This document shows positions 57,321-64,000 of a stretch of DNA of 64,000 bases, piece after piece. Each line of letters begins with the position of its first letter. The stretch's first letter is position 1. The position numbers and the translations under genes are program-made. The stretch is from Jongsikchunia kroppenstedtii DSM 45133 (GTDB lineage: Bacteria > Actinomycetota > Actinomycetes > Mycobacteriales > Mycobacteriaceae). The notes below the pieces were generated by a model, which was given only the letters and a program-made list of their open reading frames with translations, ran no database searches and had not been told where the DNA came from. The stretch is from assembly GCF_000380485.1 (NCBI RefSeq), contig NZ_AQYG01000050.1:356410-420409 (forward strand). The letters are read 5' to 3'.

Positions 57321-58298
57321 TTACGGGATATTCGGGATGATCTTGAAGTCGATGACGCCGGTCCGGGCACCGACCGCGCCGACCGCGATCTGCGTGGGCG
57401 GCTTGGCGTATCCGTTGCCGTAGATCGGAGTCACGTTGTACCAGACGGCCTCGCCGCCGCGTGCGGCCGCAACGACCCTGGCCTCGATCGCCTGCATCGC
57501 ATCGTTCGCGGCCTTGGTCCCGGTGATCAGGTTGCGAGCGTCATCGCCGGTGCCGCCCGCCGACCGCGCCAACAGATGCAATCGCTGCAGCGCCTGCGGG
57601 CCGTAATTGCCGGGTCCCCAGGCGCGGCTCGGATCCCATCCGGGCGGGTTGATCTTCGGGCTGGCCGCGGTGCCCACATTCTGCGTCATGCTGCCGGTGA
57701 CCAGCGAGGTCTGGCCGGTCGCCGCGCGGTTCATCATCGGGTTCAGCAGAACGTTTCCGCCATCGCGGAACTGCGTCAGTCGCGATCCCGGGACCAGTGA
57801 GTCGTACAGCTTGTCCTGGGCGACAGCAGGATTGTTGACCGGCTTCGGGTTCGGGTAGGTCGGTGTCGGGTTGTTCGGCGACGGCTGAACTCCCCGATTC
57901 GGCGTCGGGATCGATCGCGGCTTCGGCTGCGGTTTCGGCTGCGGGGCAGTGGGATTCGACGGCCGCTGATTCTGATTCGGCGGCCCGGGCGGCGTGCGTT
58001 CGATCGGCTTGTCGATGCCGTTCATCAGGTAGCACGCCGACACCGCACTGGCCGCGAACGCGCCCTCGGAGTTGAGTTGCGCGGCCTCGGCGTTGTACGC
58101 CTCCGCCTCGCCTCTCGGCTTGGTCGGGGTCCAACGCGCGTTATGCACGGCGGTCCGGCCATTGACCGCAGCGAGCGCGGCTTCCTGCACCGCGCACGGA
58201 TTCGGCCCGGCGGCAGCGATTCCGCCGGCCGCGATCGGTGCGGCGACCAATCCCAGTGCCAGCAGCAACGCCAGTACGAATCTACGTAGTGAACTCAT
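57321..58298 (-). CDS. Secreted NS2-like nuclease toxin
   Basis: The 325-residue protein has a Sec signal (MSSLRRFVLALLLALGLVAA, then AAGGIAAAG), a short helical domain with two cysteines (NPCAVQEAALAAVNGRTAVH and FAASAVSACYLMNG), a long proline-rich linker, and a C-terminal domain like Endonuclea_NS_2. In that domain LQRLHLLARSAGGTGDDARN aligns with the DRGHL-type active-site region (His near residue 243), followed by LITGTKAANDAMQAIEARVV and a final PTQIAVGAVGARTG. It would degrade nucleic acids of rival cells. An ATG seven codons upstream (58319) is possible. The SUKH gene downstream provides immunity. Confidence 0.75.
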   Translation of the reverse strand: MSSLRRFVLALLLALGLVAAPIAAGGIAAAGPNPCAVQEAALAAVNGRTAVHNARWTPTKPRGEAEAYNAEAAQLNSEGAFAASAVSACYLMNGIDKPIERTPPGPPNQNQRPSNPTAPQPKPQPKPRSIPTPNRGVQPSPNNPTPTYPNPKPVNNPAVAQDKLYDSLVPGSRLTQFRDGGNVLLNPMMNRAATGQTSLVTGSMTQNVGTAASPKINPPGWDPSRAWGPGNYGPQALQRLHLLARSAGGTGDDARNLITGTKAANDAMQAIEARVVAAARGGEAVWYNVTPIYGNGYAKPPTQIAVGAVGARTGVIDFKIIPNIP

Positions 58299-58523
58299 CG
58301 TCAACAGACCCCTCAACATCGGATCGGCCGAGGTACTCGGCCCTGAATTGCGTGCTGAAGGTATCCAGGCCGACGGTGGCCGGTCGAACTGGAGAGGCGA
58401 AAGTACGTTGCCTGAATGACGCTCTGGCCCAATACTTTCGGTGCTGTCAGTCGTTCGTCCGACACTCGTGTCGCGCGGCCGCGGCTGTGCTCACAACGCC
58501 CGCCACGGAGCGTCCACGATCGG

Positions 58524-59078
58524 TCAGCGGTTGGCGGGCGTGGCAACGACCAGGATCTCGGCGGGTAGGTCGCTCGAGTTCTGGACGCGGTGCGTGGTGC
58601 GCGACGGGAAGTGGATGGCGTCGCCCGGCGCGAGCGTGAGGGCCTCGGTTCCGATCCGAATGTCCACGCTGCCGGTCAACACGTAGAGCCATTCCTCCCC
58701 ACCGTGGCGGCTGTCGGGCGCTTCCGTCGCACCGGTGAGCGTGAGGTGGACGGCCTCGAGTCCCGGAAAGCTACCGCTGAGCAGGGCAAGAAGCCCATTC
58801 GCACTCGCCCGTTCGACGCGGTCGGCCGAGCGCGTGAGGTGATAGGGGGCGGTGTACTGCTCATCGACGAGCTGGCTGAGGGAGACACCGAACGCCTGGG
58901 CGATCTCGATGAGGGTGCCGAGAGAGGGCTGCCGAACGCCGGACTCGATGCGCGAGAGCTGCGTGGTGGACAACCTGACTTTGTCGGCAAGCGTGGTGAG
59001 GGTCCAGTTGCGTTCTCGTCGATGCTCGCCGACTCGCCGGCCGATCCAGCTGTCATCTCGGTGTTCAGGCTCTGGCAC
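58524..59078 (-). CDS. XRE-family regulator with C-terminal cupin
   Basis: The 184-residue protein has an N-terminal helix-turn-helix (NWTLTTLADKVRLSTTQLSR followed by IESGVRQPSLGTLIEIAQAF) and a cupin_2 domain (RHGGEEWLYVLTGSVDIRIG, then LAPGDAIHFPSRTTHRVQNS). Such regulators sense a small metabolite in the cupin and often control an adjacent metabolic gene. The start is a GTG at 59078. It is divergent from the metallo-hydrolase gene; a perfect inverted repeat at 59101-59119 lies in the shared promoter. Confidence 0.9.
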   Translation of the reverse strand: MPEPEHRDDSWIGRRVGEHRRERNWTLTTLADKVRLSTTQLSRIESGVRQPSLGTLIEIAQAFGVSLSQLVDEQYTAPYHLTRSADRVERASANGLLALLSGSFPGLEAVHLTLTGATEAPDSRHGGEEWLYVLTGSVDIRIGTEALTLAPGDAIHFPSRTTHRVQNSSDLPAEILVVATPANR

Positions 59079-59100
59079 GGGATAACCCTACTCACTCGTG

Positions 59101-59119
59101 TCTTGCCTCATGGGCAAGA
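59101..59119. promoter_or_regulatory. Inverted repeat TCTTGCC-TCATG-GGCAAGA, candidate operator
   Basis: A perfect seven-base dyad with a five-base centre stands between the divergent XRE-cupin and metallo-hydrolase genes, 22 bp from the regulator start. It is followed by the AT-rich AATATTACC on the hydrolase side. Size and position fit an operator for the XRE-cupin protein controlling both genes. Confidence 0.68.
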
Positions 59120-59186
59120 ATATTACCTCAAAGGTTGCTCGCTGCGCGCTGACGTGCGATGGTCGTTCGGAGCAGAGGAGTACTGA

Positions 59187-60116
59187 ATGACAGCCGCGGA
59201 TGTCGCCAAACCGGACCTGCTGACATGCTGCCGGGCATTTGCCGGCCTGCCCGTCGGCGTCGTCCGTCCACGGCGGCCCGATCAGCAATTCTTGGCAAGT
59301 CTGGCCGACAACGGATTGCCCACGGCCGCAACGACTGTCGAGGTGATAACGCTACCGCAGCGACCGCGCGCGGTGCCGACTCCCGCGATCGCCGAAGGGG
59401 TCTGGCGACCAGGACGGACCGCTAATGCTTTGAACGCGTTCGTTATTCGCCACCCGCGCGCAACCTTCCTGGTCGATCCCGGTGTCTGCGTCGATGTCAT
59501 CGATCGCGCAGTGGCCGAATTGCCGTGGCTTCTCCGGGTAGCGGTGACGCCCCGGCGCGATGTGATCGCTATTCGGGAAGCACTCGAACTCGCGAACATC
59601 GACGCCGCCGGCATCGACTTCGCGTTGCCCACGCATCTGCACTGGGATCACGTCGCCGGGCTACTCGACCTAGACGGACTCCCGGTCCATCTCCATCGTC
59701 CCGAACACACCTGGGCGATGAGCGGACCGATTGCGCCGCAAGGCGGCGTGCGTTCGGCCATCCGGAACAGACCGGTCAACCTTTACGACCTCGATGGTCC
59801 GCCCATCCTGACATTCCCCCGCAGCCTCGACCTGTTCGGCGACCGATCGGTCATTCTCGTCGATCTGCCCGGGCATACCCCCGCCAGTATCGGGATCCTG
59901 GCGCAGACATCGTCCGGTCCGATCTTGCTTGCGGGCGATGCCGTGTGGGGGCGGATCCAGCTCGAGCGGTTTCGCCAAAAGGCGTCCTACCCAGGGCTAC
60001 TCGCCGACGCCGACCGCGACGCCGCATGGGAGACCCTGCACCGACTCGTCGCCATTCGGCAACGGATCACGATCGTTCCCAGCCACGACCACGGCCGGCA
60101 CGAACCTCTTACGTAG
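59187..60116 (+). CDS. Metallo-beta-lactamase fold hydrolase
   Basis: The 309-residue protein has the MBL-fold metal motif HLHWDHVAGLLDLDG, an Asp in VDLPGHTPASIGIL with the next His, LLAGDAVWG and the final His in IVPSHDHGRHEP. These ligands would hold two metal ions. Members hydrolyse lactones, thioesters or other esters; the substrate here is not known. Its partner regulator suggests it acts on the metabolite sensed by the cupin. GAGGAG nine bases upstream sets the ATG at 59187. Confidence 0.88.
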   Translation: MTAADVAKPDLLTCCRAFAGLPVGVVRPRRPDQQFLASLADNGLPTAATTVEVITLPQRPRAVPTPAIAEGVWRPGRTANALNAFVIRHPRATFLVDPGVCVDVIDRAVAELPWLLRVAVTPRRDVIAIREALELANIDAAGIDFALPTHLHWDHVAGLLDLDGLPVHLHRPEHTWAMSGPIAPQGGVRSAIRNRPVNLYDLDGPPILTFPRSLDLFGDRSVILVDLPGHTPASIGILAQTSSGPILLAGDAVWGRIQLERFRQKASYPGLLADADRDAAWETLHRLVAIRQRITIVPSHDHGRHEPLT

Positions 60117-60183
60117 GCGGGGATGCCTCTCCCGCAAAGCGCTTCAGTTCGCCTTCGGCAACAGATGACGCCTCTGCGTCTAG

Positions 60184-60861
60184 TCAGGCAGGCGCGAAGT
60201 GCGGGTAGCCGTGGCGATTCATGTCGCTGAGGATCGGCCCGATGTTGGGGCCGGCCTCAGGGGCCACGCACGGAACATATTGTCCCGCAATGCGGTAGAC
60301 CCCATGGACCATGCCGACCAGCTTGTCGCCGACCACGATGGGCGCGCCGGAATCGCCCTTGGCGGTGCAGATCTGAGTCGTATGGATCGTGCCATCTGAG
60401 ATCCACACCACCCCGCAGGTGGTGGCGGTGGTGCGACCGGTCTTGCAGGCCACCTCCGGAAATACAAGGGGCGCAGTCGAGACTCCGGCGATGACAACAC
60501 CGCCGACGCTGGCGGACGGTCGAACCTTGTTGGGGTCGAACTGGATAACTGCGTAGTCCAGGCCGCGGTTGATGTAGGTCGCGTGTCCGAGCACGCCCGC
60601 ACGCGGCTGAGTCTCGGAGTACACATTGACCGACTTGCCGGGCGTGAAGCAGTGCGCGGCGGTCAGGCCGATGAGTCGACCGTCGGAATGACCGATGGTG
60701 GTCAGCGTGCACGCATCACCTGTCGATGCACTCAGCGGGATCATGATCCCCGACCCGCCGCCCATCGTGACGACGGTGCCGGCCGACGCGACCGCCGCCC
60801 CGAACAGTACTGAACAGCTTGCGGCGACGAAGGCCGCCGCGAGCGCTGCAAATCGGCGCAA
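60184..60861 (-). CDS. Secreted trypsin-like (S1 family) serine protease
   Basis: The protein has a signal peptide (LRRFAALAAAFVAASCSVLF ending VASAG) and an S1 catalytic triad: His in LIGLTAAHCFTPG, Asp in RGLDYAVIQFD and Ser in CTAKGDSGAPIVVGDKLVGM. Cysteines fit two disulfides. I chose a TTG start at 60861 because GGAG stands eight bases before it and the signal then has a normal length (225 residues). A GTG at 60939 would add 26 residues with no signal character. The specificity is unclear. Confidence 0.83.
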   Translation of the reverse strand: MRRFAALAAAFVAASCSVLFGAAVASAGTVVTMGGGSGIMIPLSASTGDACTLTTIGHSDGRLIGLTAAHCFTPGKSVNVYSETQPRAGVLGHATYINRGLDYAVIQFDPNKVRPSASVGGVVIAGVSTAPLVFPEVACKTGRTTATTCGVVWISDGTIHTTQICTAKGDSGAPIVVGDKLVGMVHGVYRIAGQYVPCVAPEAGPNIGPILSDMNRHGYPHFAPA

Positions 60862-60947
60862 TTTGATACTCCATCCACTCTCATGCCCGCCGGTGGCGAC
60901 GGACGGCTTCGGTCGTTGGCTTGATCTATCCGCCGGCACAGGCAGAT

Positions 60948-61295
60948 TTAGGGTGCGCAGGCGGCCGGGTTGTGGAAGAGCTTGACGTAGTCACTGTTGC
61001 CGGCCGGGTTGAGCCCGACTCCGATCTCGATGCAGGTTCCGTGCGCGGCGGCCTGGTTGGCGTTGCTTTGAATGATCTGCCCGAACGTCGGGTTGTAGAT
61101 CAGGTTGGGGATCGACGGAAGGCCCGCGGCGGCACTGCCCCAGCCATTGGCGGCGACGGCAGCGGTCTGGGACTTGGTGAGTTTGATGCCGTGCTCGTCG
61201 TATGTGCGAGCCGCGGCTGTTCCCGTCCCGATCGCTGCGGTGATGCCGGCGGCGATGGCCGTGGTGGCGACGGCTGCGGTGACGATGCGCTTCAT
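60948..61295 (-). CDS. Small secreted protein, unknown
   Basis: The 115-residue product has a signal peptide (MKRIVTAAVATTAIAAGITA, then AAAR). The mature part is short, with NGWGSAAAGLPSIPNLIYNP in the middle, and two cysteines (HGTCIEIGVGLNP and HNPAACAP) that may pair. AGGGG stands six bases before the ATG at 61295, and a -10-like TATAGT is 25 bp upstream of it. I do not recognise the family. It lies upstream of the S1 protease on the same strand, and both are secreted. Confidence 0.78.
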   Translation of the reverse strand: MKRIVTAAVATTAIAAGITAAIGTGTAAARTYDEHGIKLTKSQTAAVAANGWGSAAAGLPSIPNLIYNPTFGQIIQSNANQAAAHGTCIEIGVGLNPAGNSDYVKLFHNPAACAP

Positions 61296-61319
61296 AGGTG
61301 CCCCTGATGCTCGAAAATT

Positions 61320-61325
61320 ACTATA
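61320..61325 (-). promoter_or_regulatory. -10-like element TATAGT
   Basis: On the minus strand TATAGT stands 25 bases before the ATG of the small secreted protein, in an AT-rich tract that contrasts with its surroundings. No good -35 box is at the usual distance. Confidence 0.45.
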
Positions 61326-61401
61326 GTGAATTTGCAATGTAGCATCGGCGGCCGGGGCTGGCTACTGGAGGGCCATTAGGCCACCTGCAGTGCGACGACG
61401 G

Positions 61402-61581
61402 CTACCGGATGCCGTCTGTGCACGCACCGTCACAGCGTGTCTCGCCGCAGGCGTGGCAACGGCCCGCCGCGAGAGGGCCGCAGCAAGGGACAACGTGCAA
61501 CGCCGTTAGTCCCCTTGTGTGGCAAGGGCATTGGCACCTGCTGGGACTGCCGTCGTTCGCCGTGGCGGTGCGCTTACTCAC
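61402..61581 (-). CDS. 59-residue cysteine-rich protein
   Basis: A GTG at 61581, with AGGAG at good distance, opens a 59-codon frame starting MSKRTATANDGSPS. It contains ten cysteines or so in close groups: CQCPCHTRG, HVVPCCGP, CHACGETRCDGACTDG. These spacings fit a zinc-ribbon or other metal-binding mini-domain. Similar CPCH...HVVxCC proteins occur, as far as I recall, in actinobacteria and their phages; the role is unknown. A longer frame from TTG at 61629 is less likely. It lies between the immunity gene and the small secreted protein. Confidence 0.6.
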   Translation of the reverse strand: MSKRTATANDGSPSRCQCPCHTRGLTALHVVPCCGPLAAGRCHACGETRCDGACTDGIR

Positions 61582-61729
61582 CGTCAAACTCCTGCCTTGC
61601 ATAAGACGTCCGCCATTCAGGAGTGACAATCCTGACTGGCCTATGACTCGAGGAGCTCGTCATCGACGTCGATATCGATGACCAAGACGGTGCGTGTGGT
61701 GCGCCGCTGAACTACCCCAGCCAGGCCAA

Positions 61730-62362
61730 CTATTCTTCCGCCAACCGGAGCGCGGGTGCTGAAACCGACTCGGATGCAGCGTCATTGAGCACGACTAAGA
61801 CCGCATCGTCGTCACAAATCGTGAGCACGATGCCAAAAGCTGAATTGCAAATCACGGACAACTCGTCACGGCCCAATTTGACCGCTTTGCCGTGGTTGCT
61901 GCTGGCGGCGCCGAGTAAGGCGACCGTAGGCGTGCCATACATGGCCGCGGACATGACCCGGGACAGTGGCTGGGAGTCTATGTTTCGGATCCCTTCATAC
62001 CAGATTATATTGTCTGTCCCCAGAGTGAAGTAGTCGATATCCGCGGAAGGAGGAACCGATTCAGCGGGGAGAGTTGGGCAATCTGCATATACTCCGTATG
62101 GAAAAGGGCCGGTCCGACCGATGGAATCTAAAGAATCAAAAGGATTCCCCTCGATCCCCCGTGATCCGAATCCGCGCTCTATTGACCGATATGATGGAGG
62201 CTCCACCGTGCCGTAACAAATATACGAGGTCCAACCATGTAGCGTCGGCAACGTCTCTGGCCGAAACGCGACTGAGTAGTCGTCGACCGTGGCTAGTAGG
62301 TGCCGAATTAGTCTGCGGTCATCGTCCGCTACCTTGCACAACTTCGATCCGTTAATGTTCAC
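61730..62362 (-). CDS. Candidate immunity protein of the adjacent toxin
   Basis: The 210-residue protein has no family I recognise. It starts with GTG at 62362, whose G is the last base of the toxin's TAG (TAGTG), so it is translationally coupled. It has no signal peptide. The visible sequence is acidic, with PSADIDYFTLGTDNIIWYEG and AFGIVLTICDDDAVLVVLND. The DNA here is noticeably lower in G+C than the rest of the window, a mark of horizontal transfer. Position, size and coupling fit an immunity protein for the polymorphic toxin upstream. Confidence 0.7.
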   Translation of the reverse strand: MNINGSKLCKVADDDRRLIRHLLATVDDYSVAFRPETLPTLHGWTSYICYGTVEPPSYRSIERGFGSRGIEGNPFDSLDSIGRTGPFPYGVYADCPTLPAESVPPSADIDYFTLGTDNIIWYEGIRNIDSQPLSRVMSAAMYGTPTVALLGAASSNHGKAVKLGRDELSVICNSAFGIVLTICDDDAVLVVLNDAASESVSAPALRLAEE

Positions 62363-64000
62363 TAGTTGACTTTCGTTGTTGCTTTGGGCTCGATGGTGCC
62401 ATCTGGGAAAACTCGCCATTGATTGCCGTTTGAGTCTTTCCAATCATAGTGCGGCCCTATCGGCTCCTCATGATTTAGATCTGGGTGCAGCGACTCACCC
62501 GTGCGCGGGTTGAACCAGCTCCCCTTGTTCGATGAGGGCGGCCCGTTCCCTCTCCATTGCCAGTCTGGTCCTGGTGATTGGGCTCCGTCTTTCCAATCTA
62601 ATTTTGCATCTTTGGGGCCTTTAGGCACCTCAGCGGGGGCGGGCTCGGTAGATGGTCTGGTTGACGTTGTTGGACCCTGTTGCGCATTGCTGGGCGCCGT
62701 CGGCGCCTGGTTTGACTGCTCAGTGGGACCAGCTTCAGCAGGGGGCGCTGGCTGGTCGGGGCTGGCAGGAATAGTGGGAATTGGAACCGCTGGGACCGGC
62801 GGATGTGGAACGTCGCCTTTTGAGATCCCCGGCGGTTTGGGATAGGCGGGCATGGGAATCGCCGGGGCTTGGGGGTCGGTGCCGGGTGCGGCGGGCTGGG
62901 ATTGTCCGGGCCCGGGTGGGTGTGGGGTCAGGCCGCCGTTGTCTATCCACCATCGGATGGCTTGTTCGAGGAGTTTCGCATCACGGGCCAGAGCAGGGGC
63001 AAGAATCCCGATGATGCCGGCGATGACCTTTTCCGGGTTGAAAAAGCCGCCGGCCAAAGACTCGATGAATGCAGCGATCTGGGGGCCGAACTTGTCCATA
63101 AACGCCTGTAGCGCAATGTATAGCTCTTCGAGTGCGGGGTCATCAGTCGGGATCCCGATGTCGATTAGCTGATTATGCGGCCCGCCGCCCACACCACCGA
63201 CCGTGCCGCTCCCGCCGCCGGCAGCACCGGCACCGCCTGCTGTGCCGCCGGTGCCCAGCCCGCCTGCCGTGGCGCCGCCTGCTGTGCCGCCGGTGTTGTT
63301 GGCTGGGCCGGTGTTTGCGCCGCCGCTATCGCCACCGTTGTTGCCGGATTGGTCGCCACCGCCGTCACCACTGTCGTTGTTGTTGGTATCGGGTGCTGGG
63401 GCCGGCGCTGGCTGAGGTGTGGGGGTGACGCCGCCTTGGACCGGTGCTGTGGGTTTGATGCCGTCTTTGCTCAGTCCGTTGTGTGGTTCGACAAGCGCTG
63501 CAGGTGTGGGTTGCAGTAGTGACCCGCCGTTGGCGGCAGCGGCAGTGTTCTGGCCGTGCAGTCGTAGTCGCCAGGTTGCGCCGACCACCAGACCGGCCGA
63601 CGCGACGGCGAGTAGGTCGGTGGTCATCGGGCTGGTGCCGTCGTTGGGTATGGCGGGCTGCGCGGTGTGCGGGGCGGTTGTATCGACCTGCTGTTGCAGC
63701 CCCGGAGCTGGCGACCGCGTCGGCGCGGCGGGGTGTTGTGGCGCTGGTGTGGGCGCGTCGGCGGTGGCGGGGATCGACGGGATCGGTGCCGGGGCAACCG
63801 GTTTGCCGGCTGCCGGTAGCCCGCCGGGGACCGGGACGATGGGGGTGCCGTTCCCGTTGCCGGGGCCGGGTCCGGTGTCCACGCCCATGTGTACGCCGTT
63901 GCCGTCGGTCGGGCCCGCGGGTGCGGTCGTGGGCTGATACGGGGTGGGCGTGACTGTGTGCGGATCGGATGGGATGCATGGCCACAACGGCCCGTATTGG
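62362..64000 (-). CDS. Polymorphic toxin, type-37-like C-terminus, 5' end outside window
   Basis: The visible part is about 545 residues; the frame is still open at the window edge (QYGPLWPCIPSDPH), so the N-terminus is missing. A proline-rich region, a hydrophobic stretch (TTDLLAVASAGLVVGATWRL), a glycine-rich block and a helical part (ALQAFMDKFGPQIAAFIESL) come first. A second proline-rich linker leads to a C-terminal domain with GSWFNPRTGESLHPDLNHEE, PIGPHYDW and RVFPDGTIEPK, which resembles polymorphic toxin type 37 as I remember it. The layout suggests an ESX (type VII) effector. The coupled gene downstream would be its immunity gene. Confidence 0.72.
   Translation of the reverse strand, partial: QYGPLWPCIPSDPHTVTPTPYQPTTAPAGPTDGNGVHMGVDTGPGPGNGNGTPIVPVPGGLPAAGKPVAPAPIPSIPATADAPTPAPQHPAAPTRSPAPGLQQQVDTTAPHTAQPAIPNDGTSPMTTDLLAVASAGLVVGATWRLRLHGQNTAAAANGGSLLQPTPAALVEPHNGLSKDGIKPTAPVQGGVTPTPQPAPAPAPDTNNNDSGDGGGDQSGNNGGDSGGANTGPANNTGGTAGGATAGGLGTGGTAGGAGAAGGGSGTVGGVGGGPHNQLIDIGIPTDDPALEELYIALQAFMDKFGPQIAAFIESLAGGFFNPEKVIAGIIGILAPALARDAKLLEQAIRWWIDNGGLTPHPPGPGQSQPAAPGTDPQAPAIPMPAYPKPPGISKGDVPHPPVPAVPIPTIPASPDQPAPPAEAGPTEQSNQAPTAPSNAQQGPTTSTRPSTEPAPAEVPKGPKDAKLDWKDGAQSPGPDWQWRGNGPPSSNKGSWFNPRTGESLHPDLNHEEPIGPHYDWKDSNGNQWRVFPDGTIEPKATTKVN

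Noticed and set aside
61582..61629. Longer TTG start for the cysteine-rich protein
   Set aside because: The GTG at 61581 has a clear AGGAG at the proper distance, whereas the TTG lacks one.

Overview
The window is high-G+C actinobacterial DNA, most likely from a mycolic-acid-containing member of the Mycobacteriales such as Nocardia or a close relative. Evidence for this is a LysX-type fused lysyl-tRNA synthetase/lysylphosphatidylglycerol synthase, a cutinase-family protein, a wax ester/diacylglycerol acyltransferase, an LmeA-like DUF2993 protein, a FadD8-like acyl-CoA ligase behind a KstR-type operator, an F420-type oxidoreductase and a probable ESX-type toxin. The genus cannot be fixed from the sequence alone. 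No tRNA, rRNA, CRISPR array or insertion sequence was recognised.

Left part (1-13 kb): rraA-like gene with a tiny upstream coupled ORF, an S4 RNA-binding protein, lysX, a 53-residue small protein, a secreted cutinase, and the gltBD glutamate synthase operon. A SAM-dependent methyltransferase gene next to gltB is split by a frameshift.

Middle part (13-36.7 kb): an orphan FetB-like permease, an HSL-type esterase, a small thiamine-binding-like protein and a TetR remnant. A four-gene operon follows (ABC ATPase, ABC permease, DesK-like kinase, NarL-like regulator); the regulator has lost about 29 residues of its receiver domain. Next come housekeeping and lipid-related genes (DUF2461, SDR, YccF, nitronate monooxygenase, LLM oxidoreductase, SRPBCC, FadD8-like ligase, small envelope proteins, FrnE). 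A decayed junction carries a doubled operator, the start of a lost gene and an N-terminally truncated TetR, and directly abuts an orphan cytochrome bc1 cytochrome b. An SDR, two alpha/beta hydrolases, a WS/DGAT enzyme and an LmeA-like protein follow.

Biosynthetic part (36.9-54.8 kb): one 4524-residue NRPS (C-A-T, C-A-T, C-A-T, C-A-T-TE), an MbtH protein and a DrrAB-type exporter. They form a tight run of overlapping genes followed 37 bp later by an ECF sigma factor and its RskA-like anti-sigma factor. A secreted CHRD-domain lipoprotein faces them. The first A domain carries a serine-type code; the other three share an unusual, mutually similar code. The product should be an N-capped, serine-starting tetrapeptide, but it cannot be named.

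Right part (55-64 kb): a DEAD-box helicase with a strong terminator, then an accessory region. It holds a Sec-secreted NS2-like nuclease toxin with a SUKH immunity gene, an XRE-cupin regulator divergent from a metallo-beta-lactamase-fold hydrolase across a perfect inverted repeat, a secreted S1 protease, two small proteins, and a second toxin/immunity pair. That second pair is a large proline/glycine-rich toxin with a type-37-like C-terminus, cut by the window edge, coupled by TAGTG to a low-G+C immunity gene.
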